A stretch of DNA of 31,107 nucleotides, from NCBI GenBank assembly GCA_964405335.1, contig CAYONP010000072.1, forward strand, positions 1 to 31,107, given 5' to 3'. Position numbers and translations under genes: made by a program. Positions 17,626-24,701 of this stretch are shown piece after piece. Below the pieces are notes generated by a model that was not told where the DNA came from, ran no database searches, and saw only the letters and a list, made by a program, of their open reading frames with translations. The DNA is from CAYONP01 sp964405335. Lineage in GTDB: Bacteria; Armatimonadota; UBA10988. Every line of letters begins with the position of its first letter. Positions within the stretch are counted from its first letter, which is position 1.

Positions 17626-17654
17626 TTGACCAAAAACGGCGGCGGTGCTATTGG
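17626..17654 (+). promoter_or_regulatory. sigma-70-type promoter for cdaA-cdaR-glnA
   Basis: TTGACC (17626-17631) and TATTGG (17649-17654) are 17 bp apart in the AT-richest part of the divergent region and lead to ATG 17707. A second, weaker pair is TTGACC (17508-17513) and TACCCT (17532-17537), spacing 18. Confidence 0.5.
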
Positions 17655-17706
17655 AGAGGGCGACCGAGCGGGGTCGGCGGCGGCCGTCGCGGCGGGGGCG
17701 AGCGCC

Positions 17707-18561
17707 ATGGCTGAGCTCCTGGCACGGCTCTGGTCTCAGGCCGTCACGGTCACCGGGATCCTTGACATCCTGCTGGTCTGGTTCGTCGTTTTCCAGGCGC
17801 TGCGGCTGCTGCGCGGGTCGGATGCCGGGCATCTCAAGGGGCTCGGCATCCTGCTCGGGTTGCTGGCCGTCGCCTGGCTCCTGACTCGGCCCGACCACGG
17901 CCTCTTGCCGCTGCCCTCGTTCCACTGGCTGCTCACCCAGTTGGCGCCGTTCGCGCTGGTCGGCCTGCTGATCGTGTTTCAGCCGGAGATCCGCCAGTCG
18001 TTCGGGCAGCTTGGCCAGGTCAGTCTGTTCGGTCGGCCGGTGGCGGCTTCGAGCCGGTCGGTGGTGGTGCACGTGGTCAACGAGATCGTGCGCGCCGCCG
18101 GCGAGTTGTCGACCCGCAAGATCGGCGCCCTGATGGCGCTCGAGCGGCGCGACCGGCTGGCCGAGATCATCGAGACGGGCAAGGACCTCGACGCCGAGAT
18201 TTCGGCCGAGCTGCTGATCTCGATCTTCTTCCCCAACACGCCGTTGCACGACGGCGCGGCGGTGATTCGACGCGATCAGGTGGTCGCCGCGGCCTGCCTG
18301 CTGCCGCTCAGCGAGCGGCGCGACCTGGCTAGCTCGGTCGGCACACGGCACCGCGCGGCGCGCGGCCGGGCCGCGCGCCCCCACCCGGGGAGGGTGGTGT
18401 TCAGCGAGGCGACCGGCGCCATGTCGCTGGCCTATGGCGGCGAGCTGTTCTGGGACCTGCGCGAGGAGGACTTCAAGGGGCGGCTGATCGAGCTGCTGCA
18501 GCCGGCCGGCGGCGGACTGCTCGCGGCGGCCGCCGAGACCGAACGGAAGGTGCCCCGATGA
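17707..18561 (+). CDS. cdaA: membrane diadenylate cyclase CdaA with an atypical catalytic loop
   Basis: 284 residues from ATG 17707, which gives the family N-terminus with about three membrane helices (ILDILLVWFVVFQALRLL, GLGILLGLLAVAWLL, LAPFALVGLLIVFQPEIR). The DisA_N cyclase domain follows and would join two ATP into cyclic di-AMP. FPNTPLHDGAAVI carries the DGA motif (D182-A184), and GTRHRAA (212-218) is intact. The next stretch, R219-R229, does not match the usual pattern AxGxSExTDAxVVV: it reads RGRAARPHPGR, so the conserved Glu and Thr-Asp are missing. The match resumes at VVFSEATG (230-237) with no length change. A perfect 10-bp GC hairpin lies under this stretch, so sequence error or local rearrangement is possible. 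cdaR follows with an ATGA overlap. Confidence 0.88.
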   Translation: MAELLARLWSQAVTVTGILDILLVWFVVFQALRLLRGSDAGHLKGLGILLGLLAVAWLLTRPDHGLLPLPSFHWLLTQLAPFALVGLLIVFQPEIRQSFGQLGQVSLFGRPVAASSRSVVVHVVNEIVRAAGELSTRKIGALMALERRDRLAEIIETGKDLDAEISAELLISIFFPNTPLHDGAAVIRRDQVVAAACLLPLSERRDLASSVGTRHRAARGRAARPHPGRVVFSEATGAMSLAYGGELFWDLREEDFKGRLIELLQPAGGGLLAAAAETERKVPR

Positions 18562-19499
18562 GCCGGCTGTGGCGCCGGATCCGGCATGAGTTCGGCCTCA
18601 AGGTGGCCAGTCTGGTGATCGCCCTGGTGCTCTGGGCCTGGCGCTCGAGCGAGGGCAACCCGATCGAGGAGCGGCGCTTCGGACCGATGCCGGTCAAGGT
18701 GGCCAACCTGGCCAAGGGGCTGGTCGTGGTCGGTCAGCCGCCGCTGGTCGAGGTCACGCTGGTCGGCCCGCGGTTGAGCCTCGACCAGGTCCAGGCGCGG
18801 CGGACCCTGGCGCCGGTGGTCGACTGCGCCGACATCGGGCGGCCGTCGTGGCCGGCGCTGCCGGTCACGCTGCCGACGCCCGACACGGTGCAGGTGAAGG
18901 AGATTAAGCCGGCCGAGTGGGAAGTCGAGATCGACACCTTCGAGGTCGATGTGCGGCCGATCCGAGCCGACCTGACGCGCGCCGTACCGCCCGAGGACTA
19001 TGTTTACGAGGCGCCGCAACTGAGCCACACGCAGGCGCAGGTGAGTGGGCCGCGCAAGCTGGTCAGCCGGGTGGCGTCGCTGCTGGCCGAGGTCGATTTC
19101 AGCGGTCGCGTGGTCGATTACAGCGGCCAGGCGCGGCTGGTCGCGGTCGACGCCGAGCGCGAGGTGGTCGACGGGGTGACCTGCGAGCCGCGCGTGGTCA
19201 ACGTCACGGTGCGCGTCGCTCGGCTCGAGGAGAGCCGCGACATGACGGTCGTGGTGCGTTTCGCCGGCGAGGCGACCGAGGCGCCGGCCGGGTACCTGGT
19301 GACGCCGTCGCAGGTGACCGTGAGCGGCATGGCCAGCGCGCTGGACCAGTTGGGCTCGTTCATGTCGACGATGCCGGTCGAGGCGACGCGCTTGCGCACC
19401 CAGGGCCGGGTGACCGCCGAGCTGGCGGTGCCGTCGGGGGTGAAAGCCGAGCCGACCAAGGTGACCGTGGTGCTGCCGCCGGCCGGCGGCGGGGAGTGA
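18558..19499 (+). CDS. cdaR: YbbR-domain protein, CdaA regulator-like
   Basis: 313 residues. One N-terminal membrane helix (LKVASLVIALVLWAW) is followed by three to four YbbR-like beta domains of about 80-90 residues with typical patterns (MPVKVANLAKGLVVVGQPPLVEVTLVGP; YVYEAPQLSHTQAQVSGP; YLVTPSQVTVSGMASALDQL). The domains would lie outside the cytoplasmic membrane. In Firmicutes CdaR binds CdaA and modulates c-di-AMP output. The ATGA overlap with cdaA supports the same partnership here. The usual third member, glmM, is absent; glnA follows after 61 bp. Confidence 0.88.
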   Translation: MSRLWRRIRHEFGLKVASLVIALVLWAWRSSEGNPIEERRFGPMPVKVANLAKGLVVVGQPPLVEVTLVGPRLSLDQVQARRTLAPVVDCADIGRPSWPALPVTLPTPDTVQVKEIKPAEWEVEIDTFEVDVRPIRADLTRAVPPEDYVYEAPQLSHTQAQVSGPRKLVSRVASLLAEVDFSGRVVDYSGQARLVAVDAEREVVDGVTCEPRVVNVTVRVARLEESRDMTVVVRFAGEATEAPAGYLVTPSQVTVSGMASALDQLGSFMSTMPVEATRLRTQGRVTAELAVPSGVKAEPTKVTVVLPPAGGGE

Positions 19500-19560
19500 G
19501 TGAGGTGTGACGGCGCGGCGGCCGCGAGCGGGCCGACCGGCCACGAGGAGGAACAAGAGC

Positions 19561-21003
19561 ATGGCTGCCACGCCACAGGAGATCCTGACCAGGATCAAGC
19601 AGGAGCAGATCGAGTTCATCGACGTGCGGTTCACCGACCTGCCGGGATTGCAGCAGCATTTCTCGATGCCGGCGGTGGCCTTCGACGAGGGCTCGTTCAG
19701 CGATGGTCTCGGGTTCGACGGCTCGTCGATCCGTGGGTTTCAGTCGATCCACGAGAGCGACATGCTGCTCATCCCGGACCCCGACACGGCGTTCATCGAT
19801 CCCTACTTCGAGCACAAGACGCTGGTGCTCTACTGCGATGTCGAGGACCCGCTGACCCGCGAGAAGTACAGCCGCGACCCGCGCAACGTCTGCCAGAAGG
19901 CGCGGCAGTACCTGCTCGGCACGGGCCTGGCCGACACGGCCTACTTCGGTCCCGAGGCCGAGTTCTTCCTGTTCGACGGGGTGAGCTACAGCGTCGAGCC
20001 GTGGAACACCGGGTTCAGCATCTGGAGCCGCGAGGCGCACTGGAGCTCGGGCTCGCCGACGGTGCCCGGCACCGGCGTGCAGAGCTGGGGCTACAAGATG
20101 CGCAACAAGGAGGGCTACTTCCCCCTCCCGCCGGCGGACCAGCTCCAGGATGTGCGCAGCGCGATGGTCAAGACCATGCTCGAAGTCGGCGTCGACATCG
20201 AGGTGCAGCACCACGAGGTCGCCTCGGCCGGCCAGGGCGAGATCGACATCCGGTTCGACGAAATGGTCACCATGGCCGACAAGCTGATGACCTACAAGTA
20301 CGTGATCAAGAACACCGCCCGGCAGTACGGCCTGGTGGCCACCTTCATGCCCAAGCCGCTGTATGCCGACAACGGCACCGGGATGCACACCCACATGAGC
20401 CTGTGGAAGGGCGGGGTGAACCTGTTCTGGGACCCCGACGGCGCCTACTCGAACCTGTCCCAGGCGGCGATGTGGTATATCGGCGGCATCCTCAAACACG
20501 CGCCGGCGGTGTGCGCTTTCACCAACCCGACGACCAACAGCTACAAGCGGCTGGTCCCCGGCTTCGAGGCGCCCATCCTGCTCGCTTACAGCCAGCGCAA
20601 CCGCTCGGCGGCGGTGCGCATCCCGATGTACGCGCCGACCAATCCGAAGGCCAAGCGGATCGAGTTCCGCACGCCCGACCCGTCGTGCAACCCGTACCTC
20701 GGCTTCGCCGCCATGCTGATGGCCGGGCTGGACGGGATCGAGAACCAGATCGACCCCGGCTCGGCGATCGATCGCAACATCTACGACCTGTCGCCCGAGG
20801 AGCGCGGCGACGTACCGACCGTGCCGACCTCGCTCGACAAGGTGCTCGCCGCGCTCGAGGGCGATCACGAGTTCCTGCTCAAGGGCGGCGTGTTCACCAG
20901 CGACCTGATCGAGACCTACATCGAGTACAAGCTCGATAACGAGTTCTATGAGGTCAACAACCGGCCGCACCCGGCCGAGTACCACCTCTACTTCGACCTC
21001 TGA
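19561..21003 (+). CDS. glnA: type I glutamine synthetase
   Basis: 480 residues from ATG 19561, with GAGGAGG (19545-19551) nine bases upstream. It makes glutamine from glutamate, ammonia and ATP. Dodecameric GSI motifs are all present: GLGFDGSSIRGF, YFGPEAEFFLFD (metal ligands), NGTGMHTHMSLWK, NPTTNSYKRLVPGFEAP, NRSAAVRIP and RIEFRTPDPSCNPYL. The region homologous to the E. coli adenylylation site reads NIYDLSPEE, with Tyr408 retained. The size is close to the E. coli enzyme and suggests the GSI-beta subtype regulated by adenylylation, but the adenylyltransferase is not in the window. The position after cdaA-cdaR suggests shared transcription. A strong hairpin follows. Confidence 0.96.
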   Translation: MAATPQEILTRIKQEQIEFIDVRFTDLPGLQQHFSMPAVAFDEGSFSDGLGFDGSSIRGFQSIHESDMLLIPDPDTAFIDPYFEHKTLVLYCDVEDPLTREKYSRDPRNVCQKARQYLLGTGLADTAYFGPEAEFFLFDGVSYSVEPWNTGFSIWSREAHWSSGSPTVPGTGVQSWGYKMRNKEGYFPLPPADQLQDVRSAMVKTMLEVGVDIEVQHHEVASAGQGEIDIRFDEMVTMADKLMTYKYVIKNTARQYGLVATFMPKPLYADNGTGMHTHMSLWKGGVNLFWDPDGAYSNLSQAAMWYIGGILKHAPAVCAFTNPTTNSYKRLVPGFEAPILLAYSQRNRSAAVRIPMYAPTNPKAKRIEFRTPDPSCNPYLGFAAMLMAGLDGIENQIDPGSAIDRNIYDLSPEERGDVPTVPTSLDKVLAALEGDHEFLLKGGVFTSDLIETYIEYKLDNEFYEVNNRPHPAEYHLYFDL

Positions 21004-21022
21004 CCTGCCTCCGCGACCGATG

Positions 21023-21056
21023 CGCGACGGGGACGGCCACGGCCGTCCCCGTCGCG
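21023..21056 (+). terminator. hairpin terminator after glnA
   Basis: A stem of about 15-16 bp begins CGCGACGGGGACGGC and is matched by GCCGTCCCCGTCGCG around a tiny central loop, 20 bases after the glnA stop. Only TT follows, so it is a GC hairpin with a poor T tail. Confidence 0.6.
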
Positions 21057-21086
21057 TTGACGGCGCGCGCCGCGCGATGCTACACT
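21057..21086 (+). promoter_or_regulatory. sigma-70-type promoter for the GGDEF gene and possibly the operon behind it
   Basis: TTGACG (21057-21062) and TACACT (21081-21086) are 18 bp apart, starting immediately after the glnA terminator stem and 33 bp before ATG 21119. Confidence 0.5.
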
Positions 21087-21118
21087 CCGGTGGCCGACCA
21101 CCCCAGGACCGACCAAGC

Positions 21119-22135
21119 ATGGCCGATTCGCCGGCGACCGACTTCGCGCTGACCCTGCAGACCCTCAACTACGCCGCGCGGCTGGTCGCCTCCGAGCTGG
21201 ACTGGGAGCGGCTGGTCGACCGCGCGCTCGACACCCTGGCCGATTTCGGCCAGAGCCGCCGCGTGGCGCTGCTCAGCGTCGACGAGGAGAACGGGACCGC
21301 CGAGGTCGCCGGCCAGCTCGCCGCCGATGGGCTGGTCGACCCCAGGCGCGAAGTCCGCTTGGCCGGCACGCCGCTGGCGCAGATCGTCCGCGACAAGCGC
21401 CCGGCCCGCTTCGCGCTCGCGCCAGGCGAGCCGCTGCCGCTGCCCACCAGCGAGGCGGGAGAGCCCGGCCGAAGCTGCTACTGCGTGCCGCTGATCGGCG
21501 GCAGCAACCGGCTGGTCGGCCTGGTCACGCTCGATCAGGACGCCGCCGCGCCGCTCGCCGACGAGGCGATGCAGGTGCTCAACGTGGTGCTCACCCTGGT
21601 CGCGGTGACCCTCGAGAACGCCCGCCTGTTCCAGCTCGCCACCGTCGACGGGCTGACCGGGCTGTATGTCCGGCGCTACTTCGAAATCCGACTGGGCGAG
21701 GAGCTGGCCCGCCTCCGCCGCCATGGTGGAACACTGTCGTTAATCATGACCGACATCGATCATTTCAAGGCGGTGAACGACACCTATGGTCATCAGCAGG
21801 GCGACTATGTCCTGCGTGAACTGGCCAACCTGCTGCGCGCGGCGCTGCGCAAGGGGCTCGATATCCCCTGCCGCTACGGCGGCGAAGAGTATGTCACCAT
21901 TCTGCCGATGACGCCCCGGCAGGGCGCTATCGAGGTGGCCGAGCGGCTGCGCCGGCAGTGCGAGCGGCACCCGTTTGCCGGCTTCGACCCGCCGCGTGCG
22001 GTGACCCTCAGCGCCGGGATTGCGTCTATCGACCAGGCCGGCGCCTGCGACGAGGAGGAGTTCGTCCGCCGCGCCGACGAGATGCTCTATGCCGCGAAGG
22101 AGGGTGGCCGGAACCAGGTCCGTGCCTGGGGATGA
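21119..22135 (+). CDS. GAF-GGDEF diguanylate cyclase
   Basis: 338 residues. A GAF sensor domain (about 12-170) is followed by a GGDEF domain (about 175-338). The GGDEF domain starts ATVDGLTGLYVRRYF, has MTDIDHFKAVNDTYGHQQGD and the active-site signature RYGGEEY, a working GGEEF-type variant that makes cyclic di-GMP from two GTP. At the inhibitory-site position before it the sequence is KGLD rather than RxxD, so feedback inhibition may be weak. No membrane helix or receiver domain is seen, so it is probably a cytoplasmic sensor enzyme. It has its own candidate promoter. It ends 16 bp before the following exported-protein gene, so it may head that operon. The start was chosen by homology of the N-terminus and the promoter position; only AGGA is near. 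Confidence 0.92.
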   Translation: MADSPATDFALTLQTLNYAARLVASELDWERLVDRALDTLADFGQSRRVALLSVDEENGTAEVAGQLAADGLVDPRREVRLAGTPLAQIVRDKRPARFALAPGEPLPLPTSEAGEPGRSCYCVPLIGGSNRLVGLVTLDQDAAAPLADEAMQVLNVVLTLVAVTLENARLFQLATVDGLTGLYVRRYFEIRLGEELARLRRHGGTLSLIMTDIDHFKAVNDTYGHQQGDYVLRELANLLRAALRKGLDIPCRYGGEEYVTILPMTPRQGAIEVAERLRRQCERHPFAGFDPPRAVTLSAGIASIDQAGACDEEEFVRRADEMLYAAKEGGRNQVRAWG

Positions 22136-22151
22136 TGCGGTGGGAGCCGCC

Positions 22152-23969
22152 ATGCGCCGCGCCGTCCTGATTGGCCTCGGTCTGCTCGTCGGCCTCGCCG
22201 CCCAGGCGCGGCCGTTGGCGGTGGTTGTCGCGCCCGACCCGCCGTTCCACGGCCATGCCGCCGACCTGATCGACGCGCTGGTCGACCACGGCGGTTACCG
22301 GTTCGACGACATCCACATCGTCGCCGACGACGACGCGCTGGCCGAGCTGCTGGCCGGCCCCGAGCTGGAAGTGCGCGGCTCCGACCGGCTGACCATCGTG
22401 CTCGCCGGCCGGCTCGAGCGCGAGGCGGGCGCGCCGGTGCTGGTCACCCGCGGCGACCGCATGCCGCTCGACCTCATGTTCGCGCTCTTCGCTCAGCTCG
22501 AGCCCGAGACGTTCGTGGTCCTGGCCGGGCTGGTTACCGGCGACGAGACCGAGCCGCTGCGCCCGCTCGAAGCCTGGCCCGAGGCGAGCCGGCCGGTGGC
22601 CATGCTGGTCGGCGAGGGTGAGGCGTTCCTGCGCGAGGCGGTCTTCGGGCTGACCTGGCTGTTCGCCGACGACGACGCCGACGGCGTGGTCGACGCGCGC
22701 GAACTGCACGAGTGGGCCGACCGCCGAACCGACGGCCCGCCGCCGGCGCTGGCCAGCCGGCCGAGCGACCGCACGCGGATGACCGTCAGCGGCGAGCGCT
22801 CGGCCGACGTGACCGCGCCGCTGGTGCTGGTTACCAGCCCCGAGCTGGGCGACGGCCCGGTGCGGCGCGAGCGACCCGGTGCGCTGCGCGTGCGCGGCGT
22901 CGTCGCCGACGACCGCAAGATCGCCTCGGTGACCATCAACGCCATGCCGGCGATGCTCCTGGTGGCCACCGATCCGGCCGATCCGAACCCGCTGCTGCCC
23001 GGCCGTGCGCTGACCTTCGAGACCTCGCTGCCGCTGCCACCGGCCGGCCGGCTCGAAGTCGAGGTGACCGCCACCGACCTGGCCGGCAACCTCGGTCGCG
23101 AGCGGTTCAGCGTCTGGGTCGGCAGCGACGAGGCGCCGGAGGCGCCGTTGCCCGAGCCGAGCGAGCCGGCGGCGGCCTGCTCGGTCGACGCGGTCTGGTT
23201 CGACTGGGGCCTGACCGAAGACTGGCGCTACGGCTTCCGCGTCCACTTCGCCGCCACGGTGCGCGGCCGGATCGAGCGGCAATGCCGCGCCGTGGTGCAG
23301 TTCCACTTTGCCGACGGCACGCCGGTGATGGACTTCAACGGCCAGTACGCAGACACGCGCGGGCAGGCGGTGGCCAGCGTCGAGTTCAAGCCGCGATACG
23401 ATAACACCGTCCTACGCGACCTGGTCGCGTTCATGCCGCAGCGCGAGCTGCACCTGGAGGCGGGCCGGCAGCATCGCTTGTCGGCTACCGTCGTGCTGGT
23501 CGATGTCGCCGGCGAGGCGCCGCAGCCGCTGGCGCACAGCGCGCCACAGCCGTTCGAGCTGAGCGAGCCGGCTCAGGGCGCGACGGTGCTCGACTTCGCG
23601 GTGGAGCACAACCAGCGCGAGGGCAACCAGCGCGGGCTGCGGCTGGTGGCCGACTTCCACACCGTCGGCGTGAAGGATCGGCCGTGCCAGGTGGCCGTCT
23701 ACGTGCAGTATGCCGACGGCAAGCCGATGCTCGACCGCAACGGCCGGTACCGCGCCGGCGACGGCACGGTGGCCGTCTTCCGCGACGTTGCGCCTGGCTA
23801 TGACAGCGCGCGGTACCGCGACTTCGCGCTGTTCCTGCCCTATGACGAGCTGCACCTGGCCGAGCCGGGCGAGCACAAGCTGCGGGCGCGGGTGGTGGTC
23901 TGGGACAAGGGCGCCGAACGGGTGCTCGATGCCTCGACCTGGACGCACTTCACGGTCAACCAGGGATAG
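22152..23969 (+). CDS. exported degenerate caspase-fold protein with EF-hand loop and two C-terminal beta domains
   Basis: 605 residues from ATG 22152, with GGGAG six bases upstream; upstream in-frame codons lie inside the GGDEF gene. The signal peptide is RRAVLIGLGLLVGLAAQA. Residues about 20-190 follow the layout of a caspase/metacaspase p20-like domain: ADLIDALVDHGGYRFDDIHIV, then DRLTIVLAGRL where SGHG is expected, then FVVLAGLVTG where DxCxSG is expected. The catalytic His and Cys are thus replaced by Arg87 and Leu127. The end FGLTWLFADDDADGVVDARELHEW includes a perfect EF-hand loop (D173, D175, D177, D181, E184). About 230-340 looks Ig-like. Residues about 370-470 and 500-600 are two copies of one domain (VQFHFADGTPVMDFNGQY / VQYADGKPMLDRNGRY; each closing with a PxxELHL strand) known from the tails of other caspase-like proteins. 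It is probably a non-catalytic binding protein. Confidence 0.72.
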   Translation: MRRAVLIGLGLLVGLAAQARPLAVVVAPDPPFHGHAADLIDALVDHGGYRFDDIHIVADDDALAELLAGPELEVRGSDRLTIVLAGRLEREAGAPVLVTRGDRMPLDLMFALFAQLEPETFVVLAGLVTGDETEPLRPLEAWPEASRPVAMLVGEGEAFLREAVFGLTWLFADDDADGVVDARELHEWADRRTDGPPPALASRPSDRTRMTVSGERSADVTAPLVLVTSPELGDGPVRRERPGALRVRGVVADDRKIASVTINAMPAMLLVATDPADPNPLLPGRALTFETSLPLPPAGRLEVEVTATDLAGNLGRERFSVWVGSDEAPEAPLPEPSEPAAACSVDAVWFDWGLTEDWRYGFRVHFAATVRGRIERQCRAVVQFHFADGTPVMDFNGQYADTRGQAVASVEFKPRYDNTVLRDLVAFMPQRELHLEAGRQHRLSATVVLVDVAGEAPQPLAHSAPQPFELSEPAQGATVLDFAVEHNQREGNQRGLRLVADFHTVGVKDRPCQVAVYVQYADGKPMLDRNGRYRAGDGTVAVFRDVAPGYDSARYRDFALFLPYDELHLAEPGEHKLRARVVVWDKGAERVLDASTWTHFTVNQG

Positions 23970-23980
23970 GAGCCAGCCGC

Positions 23981-24655
23981 GTGATCTGCCTGCTGCTCGG
24001 TCTCATCGCCGCCGACGATCCGGTCACCGCGCCGATCGTCGACCAGCCCGGCCTGCCCCGCGTGCTGCTCATCGGCGACTCGATCTCGATGGGCTACACG
24101 CTCGGCGTGCGCGCCCGGCTCGACGGCGTGGCCAACGTGCACCGCATCCCCGAGAACGGTGGGCCGACCAGCCGCGGCCTGGAGCGGCTCGACGACTGGC
24201 TCGGCGATCGCCGGTGGGACGTCATCCACGTCAACTTCGGGCTGCACGACCTGAAGATCATGGACGAGATGGGCAGCCGACAGGTCCCACCGCGCGAGTA
24301 TCGGGCCAACCTCGAAGCGATCCTGAAGCGCCTTCGCGAGGTCGCCGACGAGGTCATCTGGGCGAGCACCACGCCGGTGCCCGAGGGACCGGTCAATCCG
24401 CGCCGCGAGCCGGCCGACGTGGTACGGTACAATGAACTGGCGGCCGACCTAGCCGCGCCGCGCGGGGTGGTGGTCAACGACTTGTACGGCCTGGTGCTGC
24501 CGCGGTTGGGCGAGTTGCAGCAGCCGGTCAACGTGCATTTCCGCCCGGAGGGCTCGGAGGTGCTGGCCGATGCGGTGGCGGCGGCGATTGTCGCGGCACT
24601 CGAGCGGGCTGAGCGGCCGGCGGTGCCGGGTCCGGTGCGGCAGAGGCGACGCTGA
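23981..24655 (+). CDS. SGNH/GDSL-family hydrolase, exported
   Basis: 224 residues from GTG 23981, with AGGAG (23968-23972) eight bases upstream. A short hydrophobic N-terminus may be a signal. Block I is VLLIGDSIS with nucleophile Ser34. The Asn/Gly block is VNFGLHDL (N85, H89, D90), the variant common in planctomycete esterases. The last block is VHFRPEGSEVLA with catalytic His186; no Asp sits three residues before it, as is often so in this subgroup. Members de-esterify sugars or polysaccharides, so a carbohydrate acetyl-esterase role is a reasonable inference. It lies 11 bp after the caspase-like gene and 46 bp before the oxidoreductase gene. Confidence 0.85.
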   Translation: MICLLLGLIAADDPVTAPIVDQPGLPRVLLIGDSISMGYTLGVRARLDGVANVHRIPENGGPTSRGLERLDDWLGDRRWDVIHVNFGLHDLKIMDEMGSRQVPPREYRANLEAILKRLREVADEVIWASTTPVPEGPVNPRREPADVVRYNELAADLAAPRGVVVNDLYGLVLPRLGELQQPVNVHFRPEGSEVLADAVAAAIVAALERAERPAVPGPVRQRRR

Positions 24656-24701
24656 CGAGGAGCGTGCGGCGCCGGCGCGAATGGTGCCGGAGGAGCGGAG
24701 C

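Noticed and set aside
17581..17706. ATG at 17581 as the cdaA start
   Set aside because: The added residues span the predicted promoter and do not resemble the family; the hydrophobic N-terminus starts after ATG 17707.
17434..18384. upstream extension of the STN gene's open frame
   Set aside because: It would run antisense through cdaA and place the signal peptide inside the protein; ATG 17433 has the signal peptide at its start and a promoter ahead.
19507..19560. GTG at 19507 as the glnA start
   Set aside because: It would add an Arg-rich tail and include the GAGGAGG ribosome site; ATG 19561 gives the normal GSI N-terminus.
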